Source: Hydrogenothermus marinus
Lineage (GTDB): Bacteria; Aquificota; Aquificia; Aquificales; Hydrogenothermaceae
Direction of reading: 5' to 3'
NCBI RefSeq assembly: GCF_003688665.1
Contig: NZ_REFO01000011.1
Coordinates: 62,001 to 126,000, forward strand
DNA: 64,000 nucleotides
The notes beneath the pieces are model-generated. The model saw only the letters and a list, made by a program, of their open reading frames with translations. It was not told the origin of the DNA and searched no databases. Both the position numbers and the translations under genes were made by a program. Of the stretch, positions 26,262 through 35,542 are shown piece after piece; positions within the stretch are counted from its first letter, which is position 1; every line of letters begins with the position of its first letter.

Positions 26262-27128
26262 ATGATAAATAGAATTTTAGTTGGTATTGATGGCTCTAAG
26301 TATTCAAAAATAGCAGAAGATTATGGAATATGGTTATCAAAAAAATTAAAAAAACCTGTTGTTGGAGTTCATATTATAGATATTAGGCTTTTAGAAGGAC
26401 CATTTATAGAAGACTTAGCAGGGGCTTTAGGGTTTACTATATATTCTGATTTGACCCCTAAGGTGAAAGAATTTTTTGAAGAAAGAGCAGATATTCTTTT
26501 AAAAGAATTTGCTCAAAAATGTAGAGAAAAAGGAGCTGACTGTACAATAGCTAAAGCTTTTGGACTTGTTGCAAAAGAATTAACAGAAATGGCAGATCCA
26601 GAAGATTTAATAATAGTTGGTAAAAGAGGACAACATCCACAATTTGAGTTTTTATTAGGTTCAACTGCTGAAGCTGTAGCAAGAAAATCAAAATGTCCTG
26701 TATTAATTACTACAGATAAATTTTCAGAAATAAAAAATATATTACTTGCTTTTGACGGTAGAGAAAAATCTATCCATGCAGCCCAGTATATAAATAGTTT
26801 TGCAAAAGATTTAGGAATAGAAAGTATTGATGTAATTACAGTTTCTGATGATAAAGTTATAGATACTTTTTGTAAAGAAGGACAACCTGTAGAAGATGCT
26901 GTAAAAGATATTCTTAAAAATTATTTAACAGATATTGAATTTAATATTCATATATTAAAAGGATATCCAGAAGAGGAAATAGAAAATTATATAAAAGAAA
27001 ATCAAGATAAATATGACCTTGCTGTTTTAGGTGCATTTGGAGAAAGCAGAATAAAAGAGTTAATTCTTGGAAGTACAACTTCTTATATAATGCAAAAATC
27101 TCCAATACCTTTATTACTTGTAAAATAG
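26262..27128 (+). CDS. Tandem universal stress protein (UspA family)
   Basis: A 288-residue protein with two Usp domains. The first (1-155) has RILVGIDGSKYSK and the nucleotide motif VGKRGQH...LLGSTAE...CPVL; the second (157-288) has NILLAFDGREKS and LGAFGESRIKELILGSTTS. Both keep the G-x2-G-x9-G-S/T pattern, so ATP or AMP binding is likely in both halves. It lies four bases after the CDF gene, so it may serve metal or envelope stress. The exact role is unknown. Confidence 0.9.
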   Translation: MINRILVGIDGSKYSKIAEDYGIWLSKKLKKPVVGVHIIDIRLLEGPFIEDLAGALGFTIYSDLTPKVKEFFEERADILLKEFAQKCREKGADCTIAKAFGLVAKELTEMADPEDLIIVGKRGQHPQFEFLLGSTAEAVARKSKCPVLITTDKFSEIKNILLAFDGREKSIHAAQYINSFAKDLGIESIDVITVSDDKVIDTFCKEGQPVEDAVKDILKNYLTDIEFNIHILKGYPEEEIENYIKENQDKYDLAVLGAFGESRIKELILGSTTSYIMQKSPIPLLLVK

Positions 27129-27138
27129 AGGTAAAGAC

Positions 27139-28011
27139 TTGGAAAAAGACTTTGGTGGATTTAAAAATATACTAATTATTGGACTTGGTTTAATAGGTGG
27201 TTCTTTTGCAAAAAGCTTAAAAAAAGAAGGTTTTAAAGGAAATATTTATGGTTATGATCTTTCAAAAGAAAGAGTTAGTATAGCTAAAAAAGAGAATATA
27301 ATAAATGATGGTTTTTCAGATTTTAAAGATATTCCTTGGGAAAAATTAGATTTAGTAGTTCTTGCAACACCAGTTAGAACCTTTGAAAATATAGCAAAGC
27401 AGATAAAACCTTATTTAGATAAAGATACAGTAATAATTGATGTTGGAAGTGTAAAAGGAAAACTTGTAAGAAAACTTGAAAAAATCTTTTATCCAAATGA
27501 GTTTATTGGGGCTCATCCAATTGCAGGTACAGAAAAAGAAGGTGTTGAAAATGCCTTAGATGATCTTTTTAAAGGAAAAAAATTAATACTTACTATAGAT
27601 AAAGAAACTAAAAATACAAAAAAAATAGAAAGTTTATGGAATGATATTGGTGCAAAAGTAGAAATTATGGACCCTGAACTTCATGATTTTGTTTTTGCTG
27701 CTGTTTCACATCTTCCTCATGCAGTAGCTTTTGCTCTTGTTGATGCATTAATAAAACTATCAGAAGAAAAAGGAATAGATTTATTTTTATATCCTGGTGG
27801 TGGTTTTAAAGACTTTACTCGTATTGCTGCAAGTTCACCAAATGTATGGAAAGATATTTTTTTAGAAAATAAAGAAAATGTATTACATACAATTGATATT
27901 TTTTCAAAATCTCTTGAAAACTTAAAAAAAGTTATTGAAAAAGAAAATGAAGAGGAAATTATAAAAATTCTTTCTGAAAGTAGAGAGAAAAGATTATCCT
28001 TAGAAGATTAA
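27139..28011 (+). CDS. tyrA: Prephenate/arogenate dehydrogenase
   Basis: A 290-residue NAD(P)-dependent enzyme of tyrosine synthesis. It has the Rossmann loop IIGLGLIGGSFAKSL, DVGSVKG, the catalytic His region FIGAHPIAGTEKEG and SHLPHAVAFAL, plus the arginine in FKDFTRIA. No ACT or chorismate mutase domain is fused. Start is TTG with a short GAGG site. Its stop overlaps the stop of a small gene on the other strand (28008-28103). AroA and other chorismate genes are not in the window. Confidence 0.94.
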   Translation: MEKDFGGFKNILIIGLGLIGGSFAKSLKKEGFKGNIYGYDLSKERVSIAKKENIINDGFSDFKDIPWEKLDLVVLATPVRTFENIAKQIKPYLDKDTVIIDVGSVKGKLVRKLEKIFYPNEFIGAHPIAGTEKEGVENALDDLFKGKKLILTIDKETKNTKKIESLWNDIGAKVEIMDPELHDFVFAAVSHLPHAVAFALVDALIKLSEEKGIDLFLYPGGGFKDFTRIAASSPNVWKDIFLENKENVLHTIDIFSKSLENLKKVIEKENEEEIIKILSESREKRLSLED

Positions 28012-28103
28012 ATGTTTTTCTTTTTTTCTACAGGCTTTACAAAAATTGCAAAAAGTTGAAATATAATCCCTAAGATTAAGCTAAGTATACCAAATTCATC
28101 CAT
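28008..28103 (-). CDS. 31-residue single-pass membrane peptide downstream of scpA
   Basis: Translation gives a 31-residue peptide: an acidic start (MDEF), one hydrophobic helix (GILSLILGIIFQLFAIFV, residues 5-22), then KP and a basic tail VEKKKNI. The charge pattern fits an inner-membrane helix with the C-terminus inside. The ATG comes one base after the scpA stop, so translation can be coupled; no separate strong ribosome site is seen. Its stop overlaps the convergent tyrA stop. Without it, this 90-base space between tyrA and scpA would be empty. Function unknown; homologues in relatives would settle it. Confidence 0.55.
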   Translation of the reverse strand: MDEFGILSLILGIIFQLFAIFVKPVEKKKNI

Positions 28104-28104
28104 T

Positions 28105-28728
28105 TTAAGCTATCTTTTCTAATGCTTCGTTATACTTTTCTATATAAATCTCACCAAACTCTTCTTCTTGATAAATATTTATCTTTTTTTCAAAATTTAA
28201 AAATAAAAGTGCTACAAAAGCTTGAGGTTTATTAGGATAATCTAACTGTGAAAAAGTAGTATAACCTTCTAAATTTAAAAACTCTTTTTCTAAAATCTCG
28301 ATAGTTTCTTCTAAGGTTGCATGAAATAATGGAACATCTATTTTTTTGCTATTTCTTTTATAAGGTTTTCTTCTGGTATATTTTCTTTTTGGTTTAAATT
28401 GGATAACAGGTGATACGTATTTTTTTAAAACATGGGCAATCTCATCTATTGTATAAAATCTTTTTATTCCAAAAATTCTTTTTCTTTTTATTTTTTCTTT
28501 TTCTTCTTCTTTACCAAGCTCTAAAGCATCTGCTTTCATTTTTAATAGTAATGCTGCTGCTTGTAATACTTTTGAAGCTTGCCTTAAATCAGGAATATAC
28601 ATGTTTTTTACTTCTGCTAAATATTTATCTGCAAGTTCAACTATATCAACTTTCCAAGGTTGAATTTCCCCATTTATTACAAGCTTTAAAACTATATCAA
28701 ATGGATTTTTTTCTTTATTATCAAACAT
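28105..28728 (-). CDS. scpA: Segregation and condensation protein A
   Basis: A 207-residue kleisin, the bridge between SMC and ScpB in the condensin complex. The N-terminal part (FDIVLKLVINGEIQPWKVDIVELADKYL) binds the SMC neck, and the C-terminal winged helix carries the end FGEIYIEKYNE. The central linker is Lys/Arg-rich (PKRKYTRRKPYKRNSKK). smc and scpB are not in the window. It is downstream of lpxK in the mutS-lpxK-scpA group. Confidence 0.88.
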   Translation of the reverse strand: MFDNKEKNPFDIVLKLVINGEIQPWKVDIVELADKYLAEVKNMYIPDLRQASKVLQAAALLLKMKADALELGKEEEKEKIKRKRIFGIKRFYTIDEIAHVLKKYVSPVIQFKPKRKYTRRKPYKRNSKKIDVPLFHATLEETIEILEKEFLNLEGYTTFSQLDYPNKPQAFVALLFLNFEKKINIYQEEEFGEIYIEKYNEALEKIA

Positions 28729-28753
28729 TTTTTAAACCTCACTGGTTTCTTAC

Positions 28754-29710
28754 TTATTTTTTCGTTAAAATCTGATTTAGCTTTAAATCTAAATATTTTT
28801 TAAAATCTTCAGGTATCTCAATCTGATACTCTAAAGCATAAATATTTTTTTTATCTTTAAATTTTATTAAATCTTTTTCTGTTGTTATATATATTTTATT
28901 TTCTTCTTTTTTAAAATTTTTATAATTGTAATGATCTGGAAAATCTAAAAATTTCTCAATCTTAAAATTATATTCTTTAGCTAAGTTTTTAACAGTTTCA
29001 AAAAAATATTTATTATTTCCAAGTCCTGCAAAAGCTATTATTTTTTTATCTTTTAGGATATCAAAATCATAAACCTTTTTAAAATCTGTAAGTCTATTTA
29101 TTTTTTCTTCAGTTAAAAAATAAGGTTTATTAAACTCTTTTAATTTTTTTAATTTTTCTTTTTTGTTTTTCCATTTTGTAATTAAAAATAAATCTGCATA
29201 CTTATAAAAGCTTTTTGGTTCTCTAAGTCTTCCAAAAGGCAAAAGTTTATCTTCCCAAAATGGTTTATTTAAGTCTATTACCAGAATATCTATATCTCTA
29301 TAAAGCTGAAAATGTTGGAACCCATCATCTAAAATAAATATATCAGGATTAAGCTTTTCTAAAGCTAAAATTCCTGCATCATATCTTGAAGAAGATACAA
29401 CTACAGGAATTCCTTTTTTAAACATTAAATAAGGCTCATCGCCAAAAATCTCATAACCTTTATCTTCTTCAGAAACAATTAATGTTTGTTTTGTTTTTCT
29501 TTTATATCCTCTTGATAAAACAACTACATTTAATCCTTTTGATTTTAAATATTTAGAAATAGAGATTGTAATAGGTGTTTTACCTGTACCACCAACAGAT
29601 AAATTTCCTATTGATATCACAGGTTTAGGAAGTTTTTTCTGCTTTAATATGTTTTTTTTGTAAAGCTTTCTTCTTATATATGCTAAAAATCCATAAATTT
29701 TATCTATCAT
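28754..29710 (-). CDS. lpxK: Tetraacyldisaccharide 4'-kinase
   Basis: A 318-residue membrane-linked kinase that adds the 4'-phosphate of lipid A, so the organism makes LPS. Walker A is SVGGTGKTP, followed by VLSRGYKRK and the motif DDGFQHFQLYRD with its catalytic Asp-His. Its start overlaps the mutS end by eleven bases. The rest of lipid A synthesis is elsewhere. Confidence 0.95.
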   Translation of the reverse strand: MIDKIYGFLAYIRRKLYKKNILKQKKLPKPVISIGNLSVGGTGKTPITISISKYLKSKGLNVVVLSRGYKRKTKQTLIVSEEDKGYEIFGDEPYLMFKKGIPVVVSSSRYDAGILALEKLNPDIFILDDGFQHFQLYRDIDILVIDLNKPFWEDKLLPFGRLREPKSFYKYADLFLITKWKNKKEKLKKLKEFNKPYFLTEEKINRLTDFKKVYDFDILKDKKIIAFAGLGNNKYFFETVKNLAKEYNFKIEKFLDFPDHYNYKNFKKEENKIYITTEKDLIKFKDKKNIYALEYQIEIPEDFKKYLDLKLNQILTKK

Positions 29711-32303
29711 TTTTTATTTTGTTTTTTAACTCATTTAAAATATTCAAAGCTTGTAAAGGTGTGATATTTCCTATATCAATATTTTTTAGATACTCTATTA
29801 TTTCTTTATATTTATTTTCTTCTTCTATTACTTTTAGCTGTTTAAAAATAGGAAGTTCTTCTAAATCTTCTTTAATTTCATTATATCTTTTCTCTGGTTG
29901 CTTTAATATGTTAGTTTCTTCGCTTGTTTTTATTTTTTCACTATTTTCAAATTTTTCTAAAATCTCATAAGCCCTTTCTATTATTTCATTTTTTATTCCT
30001 GCAAGTTTTGCTACATGTATTCCATAAGATTTATTTGTAAATCCTTCTAAAACTTTATATGTAAATCTAATTTCTTTTCCTTCTTCCTTTATATGCATAT
30101 AGAAATTTTTAACTTGTGGAATTTCATTTTCTAATGAAGTAAGCTCATGATAATGAGTAGCAAATAATGTTTTTGCTTTTATATTTTTAGCAATATACTC
30201 AGAAATAGCCCAAGCTAATGAGAGGCCATCATAAGTGCTTGTTCCTCTTCCTACCTCATCAAGCACAATAAAACTTTTTTCTGTGGCATTGTTTATAATA
30301 TTAGCCATTTCAAGCATTTCTACCATAAATGTAGAAAGTCCTTTGGCTAAAGCATCTGCTGAACCTATTCTGGTAAATATTGCATCAACAACAGGAATTT
30401 TTGCATATCTTGCAGGTATAAAAGAACCTATATGAGATAAAACAATTAATACTGCAGACTGTCTAATAAATGTACTTTTACCTGCCATGTTTGGACCAGT
30501 TATAATATGAAAATAAGAGTTTTTATCCATTTTTAAACTATTTGGAACAAAATCAGGATTAAAGTTTACAATTACAGGATGTTGCCCTTCTTCTACCACT
30601 AAATCATAATCATCTGTAATTTCTGGTTTTATCCAGTTTTTCTCTATTGCTATCTGTGCAAGACTTACTACAGCATCTATTTCTCCAACTGCTTGGGCTG
30701 TTTTTGCAATTTTATCAGATAATAGATTAACCTCATCTCTTAAACTCATAAATATTTCATACTCTAAAGCATTTATTTTTTCATCTGCTGATAATATTTT
30801 TTCCTCAAAAGATTGAAGTTCATCTGTTGTAAATCTTTCTGCATTTGATAATGTTTGTCTTCTTTTATATTCAGGTGGTACAAATTTTAGATTTGGTTTA
30901 GTTATTTCTATATAATATCCCATTACTTTGTTAAAACCTACTTTTAGGCTTGAAATACCTGTTCTTTGTCTTTCTCTTTCTTGGAATTCTTTAATCCATT
31001 TATCTCCTTTTTCTCTTATCTCTTTAAGTTCATCTAAATATTTATCTACTCCTTTTTTTATTAATCCTCCTTCTTTTAAATGGATTGGTGGATTATCTTC
31101 TAAATATCTATATAGCTTATCTACTAAATACTCAAAATCTTCTATCTGCTTAAAAAGTTGTTTTAGATATTCAGAGTTAAATTTATCTGATAACTGTTTT
31201 AACTGCTGGATTTTATCTAAGGAAGTTCTTAAAGAGATCATATCTCTTGGTGTAAGTGTGTTAGAAGATATTTTAGAAACAAGTCTTTCTACGTCAAATA
31301 TCTCTTTTAAATATTTTTTTATCTCTTCTCTAAGTTCATTATCTAAGAGTTCTTCTACTGCTTGCTGTCTTTTTTGTATCTCTTTTTTATTTTTTAAAGG
31401 ATGAAGAAGAAAATATCTAAGCTTTCTTTTTCCCATTCCTGTAAGGGTTTTGTTTATTACATTGAATAAAGATATATTTCCTTCATTTGAACTAACTATT
31501 TCTAAATGTTTTTGAGCATGATAATCAATTCTCATATAAATATCTTCTCTATAAGGTTTTGGCTTTTTTATAAAGGGTAAAAAGCTTTTTTGAGTTGCTT
31601 TTGCATAATTGAAAATTGCAGTTATTACAGGTAATACTGCTTTTTCTTTTTCTGTAAATCCGAAAGATTTATAATCTTGAATATTAAAGTAATTAAATAG
31701 CTCCTTATAATTACTAAATAGCTCTTCTGAGATTTTAGAAAAAAATAGATGTTTAAAATGTTCTTCTATTTCTGATGTATCAAACTCTGGTCTAACTAAA
31801 ATCTCTTTTGGCTGAAACTTTCCAATGAAAGATATAAGCTCATCTTTATCTAAAATTCCTGCTATAAAATCTCCTGTGGAAAGGTCTAAATAAGATATTG
31901 GATATTTCCCTTTTACTTTATCTATTGCCATTAAAGCAGATTTTAGTTTTTCATTTTCAAAAAAGGTACCAGGTGTAATTACTCTAATTACATCTCTTTT
32001 AACTATACCTTTTGCTTTAGATGCGTCTTCAAGTTGTTCACAAATGGCAACTTTATATCCTTTTAATACAAGTCTTGTAATATAACTATCTGCAGAATGA
32101 TAAGGAATTCCGCACATTGGAATGTATTTATCTTTTCCAACTCTTTTTTTAGTAAGGGCTATATTTAACTCTCTTGCTCCTATATGTGCATCTTCATAAA
32201 AAAGCTCATAAAAATCTCCTAATCTAAATAAAAGAAGTTCTTCAGGATATTTTGCTTTTATTTTATTGTATTGAGCAAGCATAGGAGTTTCTTTTTCTGC
32301 CAT
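29700..32303 (-). CDS. mutS: DNA mismatch repair protein MutS
   Basis: An 867-residue MutS1. The N-terminal mismatch-binding domain has GDFYELF with the Phe-x-Glu that wedges into mismatches, the clamp and lever domains follow, and the ATPase end has ITGPNMAGKSTFIRQ, VLDEVGRGTSTYDG and FATHYHEL. The C-terminal tail with EILEKFE and an end helix is complete. No mutL lies in the window. It is divergent from the HAD gene at 32396. Confidence 0.97.
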   Translation of the reverse strand: MAEKETPMLAQYNKIKAKYPEELLLFRLGDFYELFYEDAHIGARELNIALTKKRVGKDKYIPMCGIPYHSADSYITRLVLKGYKVAICEQLEDASKAKGIVKRDVIRVITPGTFFENEKLKSALMAIDKVKGKYPISYLDLSTGDFIAGILDKDELISFIGKFQPKEILVRPEFDTSEIEEHFKHLFFSKISEELFSNYKELFNYFNIQDYKSFGFTEKEKAVLPVITAIFNYAKATQKSFLPFIKKPKPYREDIYMRIDYHAQKHLEIVSSNEGNISLFNVINKTLTGMGKRKLRYFLLHPLKNKKEIQKRQQAVEELLDNELREEIKKYLKEIFDVERLVSKISSNTLTPRDMISLRTSLDKIQQLKQLSDKFNSEYLKQLFKQIEDFEYLVDKLYRYLEDNPPIHLKEGGLIKKGVDKYLDELKEIREKGDKWIKEFQERERQRTGISSLKVGFNKVMGYYIEITKPNLKFVPPEYKRRQTLSNAERFTTDELQSFEEKILSADEKINALEYEIFMSLRDEVNLLSDKIAKTAQAVGEIDAVVSLAQIAIEKNWIKPEITDDYDLVVEEGQHPVIVNFNPDFVPNSLKMDKNSYFHIITGPNMAGKSTFIRQSAVLIVLSHIGSFIPARYAKIPVVDAIFTRIGSADALAKGLSTFMVEMLEMANIINNATEKSFIVLDEVGRGTSTYDGLSLAWAISEYIAKNIKAKTLFATHYHELTSLENEIPQVKNFYMHIKEEGKEIRFTYKVLEGFTNKSYGIHVAKLAGIKNEIIERAYEILEKFENSEKIKTSEETNILKQPEKRYNEIKEDLEELPIFKQLKVIEEENKYKEIIEYLKNIDIGNITPLQALNILNELKNKIKNDR

Positions 32304-32395
32304 AAAATAACCTCTATATTAAATTGTATTATAATTTTAAGTTCATATATTATGAAGCAAAACCGATTTATCAAGCAAATTTTAAAGGAGAGTAG

Positions 32396-33157
32396 ATGAT
32401 AGTAATTTTTGATGTTGATGGAGTGTTAATTGATGTTTCCAAATCTTATCATTATTCAATAAAAGATACTGTTGAGTATTTCACCGGAAAAGAAGCAAAT
32501 CTTGAAGAACTGCTTGATATAAAATTTAGATTTAATATAAATAATGATTGGGATGCATCAATAGCTGGAATATTATATGTAGAAAGTGGTCTTTTACTTG
32601 AAGATTTTAAAGATGAATTTAAAAAATTTTCTTCTTCATTAGAAGATTTTTATAAATTTTCTATTGTTTATGGGATAAAACTACCAGATTATAATAAATT
32701 AGTTGAATATTTTGAAAATAGATACAAAATTCATAGAGAAAAAGAAGAGCTAATTTTTCCTACACAAGTTTTAGAAAAAGTAAAAAATATTGCAACAAGA
32801 ACAGGAGTAATTACAGGAAGGCCTTTTGAAGATTTAGATTATTCTTTTAAACTTTTTAATCTTTATAAATATTTTGACAAAATAATAACAGAAGATGACA
32901 TCCCGGAAACCCATTTAAGAAAGCCTTCTGCTTATCCTTTAAAATTATTTTTTGAAGAAATAGAATATAAAGAACCTGTATTTTATATAGGCGATACAAA
33001 CTCTGATAAGCAAATGGTAGAAAATTTCAATTTAGAAGAAAATAAAAATGTAAACTTTGTTTTAAGAAAAAATCAACATAATTTGGATATTAACTCCAAC
33101 TTAAAAATAGAAAAACCTGACGAAATATTTGATATTTTATATAATTTTTCTGTTTGA
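32396..33157 (+). CDS. HAD-superfamily phosphatase
   Basis: A 253-residue HAD hydrolase. Motif I is FDVDGVLIDVS (nucleophile Asp in DVD), motif II TGVITGRPFED, the Lys motif in RKPSAYPL and motif IV YIGDTNSDKQM. The cap domain (about 25-125) is a helical C1 type. The set DVDGV...ITGRP...KPS...GDTNSD resembles the HAD group seen fused or linked to histidine synthesis genes (HAD-SF-IA hypothetical 1), but no his gene is near, so the substrate is unknown. The rplM promoter begins at its stop codon. Confidence 0.8.
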   Translation: MIVIFDVDGVLIDVSKSYHYSIKDTVEYFTGKEANLEELLDIKFRFNINNDWDASIAGILYVESGLLLEDFKDEFKKFSSSLEDFYKFSIVYGIKLPDYNKLVEYFENRYKIHREKEELIFPTQVLEKVKNIATRTGVITGRPFEDLDYSFKLFNLYKYFDKIITEDDIPETHLRKPSAYPLKLFFEEIEYKEPVFYIGDTNSDKQMVENFNLEENKNVNFVLRKNQHNLDINSNLKIEKPDEIFDILYNFSV

Positions 33158-33182
33158 CAAAAAAAGTTATATATTAGATAAT
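33154..33182 (+). promoter_or_regulatory. Strong sigma-70 promoter of rplM-rpsI
   Basis: TTGACA (33154-33159), 17-base spacer, GATAAT (33177-33182). The perfect -35 overlaps the stop codon of the HAD gene. Transcription would start about 40 bases before the rplM ATG. Confidence 0.8.
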
Positions 33183-33225
33183 AATTAGTCTGAATTTAGA
33201 AAAACTGCAGAAGGAGTGCTGATAT

Positions 33226-33678
33226 ATGAAAACATATCGTCCTAAACAAGCGGAAATAAAAAGAGAATGGTATATTGTTGATGCAAAAGGTAAAACCTTA
33301 GGAAGACTTGCTACATTAATAGCAAATGTTTTAAGAGGAAAACATAAACCATATTTTCAACCAGATATGGATGTTGGTGATTTTGTTATAGTTTTAAATG
33401 CTGATAAAATCAAATATACAGGTAAAAAAGAAACTGATAAGCTTTATCAATTCCACACTAATTATCCAGGTGGATTAAAAGTTAGAACTTTAAAATGGAT
33501 GCTTGAAAATAAACCTGAGGAAGTTATAAGACTTGCTGTAGAAAGAATGCTTCCTAAAAACAAACTTCAAAAAAGATTTATGAAAAGATTAAAAGTTTAC
33601 ACTGGTGAAACTCATAAACATCAAGCTCAAAATCCAAAACCAATAGACTCAATTGTTCCTATGTGGAAGAATTTTTAA
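33226..33678 (+). CDS. rplM: 50S ribosomal protein L13
   Basis: A 150-residue L13 with the family pattern REWYIVDAKGKTLGRLAT, KHKPYFQPDMDVGDFV and MLPKNKLQKRFMKRLKVY. AGAAGGAG lies before the ATG. In bacteria it is usually followed by rpsI, as here (17 bases later), and L13 can repress its own operon in E. coli. Confidence 0.98.
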   Translation: MKTYRPKQAEIKREWYIVDAKGKTLGRLATLIANVLRGKHKPYFQPDMDVGDFVIVLNADKIKYTGKKETDKLYQFHTNYPGGLKVRTLKWMLENKPEEVIRLAVERMLPKNKLQKRFMKRLKVYTGETHKHQAQNPKPIDSIVPMWKNF

Positions 33679-33695
33679 ATTAGGAGGTTAATAAT

Positions 33696-34127
33696 TTGGG
33701 AGCTAAAACAATAAAGGTAGATCCAAAAACAGCAAAATATGGCACAGGAAGAAGAAAAGAAGCAGTAGCAAGGGTGTGGATTATTCCTGGGAATGGAAGA
33801 ATAGTTGTTAAATCTTCATCTGGAAAAGAATGGGAAGGAAAAGATTATTTTGAAAGAGATATTTTAATGGCAAAAATAAATAGACCTTTTGTTATCACAG
33901 AAACTCTTGGAAAATTTGATGTATATGCTACAGTTAAAGGAAGTGGAAAACCAGCACAAGCTGAAGCTATAATGTATGGAATAGCTAAAGCATTAGAAAG
34001 CTATAATCCAGAATTAAGACCAGTATTAAAGAAAGCTGGATTAATGACAAGAGATGCAAGAGTTAAAGAACGTAAAAAATATGCACAAATGGGTGCAAGA
34101 GCTAAATACAGATGGTCTAAGCGTTAA
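33696..34127 (+). CDS. rpsI: 30S ribosomal protein S9
   Basis: A 143-residue S9 with a TTG start after a good TAGGAGGT site. Conserved parts are GTGRRKEAVARVWIIPG, the middle VKGSGKPAQAEAI and the basic tail ending RAKYRWSKR, whose final Arg touches P-site tRNA. The first ten residues are slightly longer than the minimal family. argC follows four bases later. Confidence 0.98.
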   Translation: MGAKTIKVDPKTAKYGTGRRKEAVARVWIIPGNGRIVVKSSSGKEWEGKDYFERDILMAKINRPFVITETLGKFDVYATVKGSGKPAQAEAIMYGIAKALESYNPELRPVLKKAGLMTRDARVKERKKYAQMGARAKYRWSKR

Positions 34128-34130
34128 TTT

Positions 34131-35171
34131 ATGGCTATCAAAGTTTCTATTGTTGGAGCTTCTGGTTATACAGGAATAGAACTATTAAGAATTTTAAATT
34201 TATATAAAGAAGTTGAACTTGTTCAAATAATATCAAGAGAATTTGAAGGGAAAGCCTTAAAAGAGGTTTTCCCTTTTTTTATTTCTACTAAATTTTCAGA
34301 TATTAAATTTGATAAAGAACCAGACTTAGATTCTGCTGATATTTATTTTCTTGCTATTCCCCACGAGCCTGCAGTAGAACTTGCTAAAAAAATATTAGAT
34401 AAAAATAAAAAAGTAATAGATTTATCTGCAGCTTATAGAATAAAAAATTTTAATGCATATCCTGAATTTTATGGTTTTGAACATAGTTATAAAGAATTAT
34501 TAGATAAAGCTGTCTATGGCCTTCCAGAAATTCATAGAGACAAAATAAAAAATGCAAACTTAATTGCAAATCCTGGATGTTATCCAACAGCAACTTTACT
34601 TGCTTTATATCCAGCTTTAAAAGAAAATATTATTGATTCAGATACAATTATAGTTAATGCTTTATCCGGAATTTCAGGAGCTGGAAGGGGATTAAAACAA
34701 AAATTTCACTATCCAGAAGCTTTTTCAAATAGTTTTGCATATAACCCAACAAAACATAGACATATTCCAGAAATGGAAGATCAGATTAATCAAATTTCAG
34801 GAAAAGATATTAAAGTTAGATTTACCCCTCATATATTACCTGTTTCAAGAGGTATGATTTCTACTGTCAATTTTAAAACTAATTTAAATAAAAAAGATTT
34901 AATAGAGCTTTATAGATTAGAATATAGATATGAACCTTTTATAAGATTTCAAAAAACACCACCAGAAATAAAATATGTAATAGGTTCTAATTACTGTGAT
35001 ATTTATGTAGATTTAGATGAAAGAACAGGATATGCAGTTGTAATTACTGCTATAGATAATCTTGGGAAAGGTGCTTCTTCTCAAGCTATGCAAAATTTTA
35101 ATCTAATAGTAGGCATTGAAGAAGAAAAATATTTAAAAAATTTATCAGAAATCTCTATAATATATCCTTAA
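34131..35171 (+). CDS. argC: N-acetyl-gamma-glutamyl-phosphate reductase
   Basis: A 346-residue NADPH-dependent enzyme, third step of arginine (ornithine) synthesis. Motifs: SIVGASGYTGIELLR, the catalytic Cys in ANPGCYPTAT and the catalytic His in FTPHILPVSRGM. ArgC with the LysW-type Gly-rich arrangement (LysY) exists in thermophiles, so amino-adipate chemistry cannot be excluded, but no lysW-type gene is seen. It is co-directional with rpsI and starts four bases downstream. Confidence 0.92.
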   Translation: MAIKVSIVGASGYTGIELLRILNLYKEVELVQIISREFEGKALKEVFPFFISTKFSDIKFDKEPDLDSADIYFLAIPHEPAVELAKKILDKNKKVIDLSAAYRIKNFNAYPEFYGFEHSYKELLDKAVYGLPEIHRDKIKNANLIANPGCYPTATLLALYPALKENIIDSDTIIVNALSGISGAGRGLKQKFHYPEAFSNSFAYNPTKHRHIPEMEDQINQISGKDIKVRFTPHILPVSRGMISTVNFKTNLNKKDLIELYRLEYRYEPFIRFQKTPPEIKYVIGSNYCDIYVDLDERTGYAVVITAIDNLGKGASSQAMQNFNLIVGIEEEKYLKNLSEISIIYP

Positions 35172-35185
35172 AAATCCTAAAATAC

Positions 35186-35215
35186 TTGACTTTTGAGGTT
35201 AAATCTATATATATT
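35186..35215 (+). promoter_or_regulatory. Promoter of hup
   Basis: TTGACT (35186-35191), 18-base spacer, TATATT (35210-35215). It lies between argC and hup and leaves a leader of about 45 bases that ends in TAGGAGGGT. Confidence 0.6.
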
Positions 35216-35266
35216 AATAACTATAGGCTTAAAAGCCAATAAATCGTATCTTAGGAGGGTTTTATT

Positions 35267-35542
35267 ATGACAAAAGCAGAATTAGTAGCAAAAGTTGCTT
35301 CAGAAGCAGGTACTACTAAAGCAGCAGCAGAAAGATGTGTTAATGCTTTTGTGGAAGCTTTAGCAGAAGCACTTACAAAAGGTGAAAGAGTTGCTTTACC
35401 TGGACTTGGTGTTTTCAATGTAAAAGAAAGAAAAGCTAGAAAAGGGAGAAACCCAAGAACTGGTGAAGAGATAACTATTCCTGCAAGAAAAGTCGTTACT
35501 TTCCATGCTGCTAAAGCTTTAAAAGAAGAATTAAATAAATAA
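35267..35542 (+). CDS. hup: HU-family histone-like DNA-binding protein
   Basis: A 91-residue HU/IHF-fold protein that bends and compacts DNA. The N-terminal dimer helices are followed by [24 protein letters not shown] with the DNA-binding arm and the signature [12 protein letters not shown]. Length and the RNPRTGE arm fit HU rather than IHF, though subtype is not certain. It has its own promoter and a clean terminator. Confidence 0.97.
   Translation: MTKAELVAKVASEAGTTKAAAERCVNAFVEALAEALTKGERVALPGLGVFNVKERKARKGRNPRTGEEITIPARKVVTFHAAKALKEELNK

Noticed and set aside
28410-28775. Leu/Phe-rich open frame on the plus strand opposite scpA and lpxK
   Set aside because: Low-complexity product, antisense to two real genes, no ribosome site or family similarity.
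32342-32356. TTCATA-TAT-TATGAA palindrome between mutS and the HAD gene
   Set aside because: Short and AT-rich; such repeats are expected by chance in this composition.
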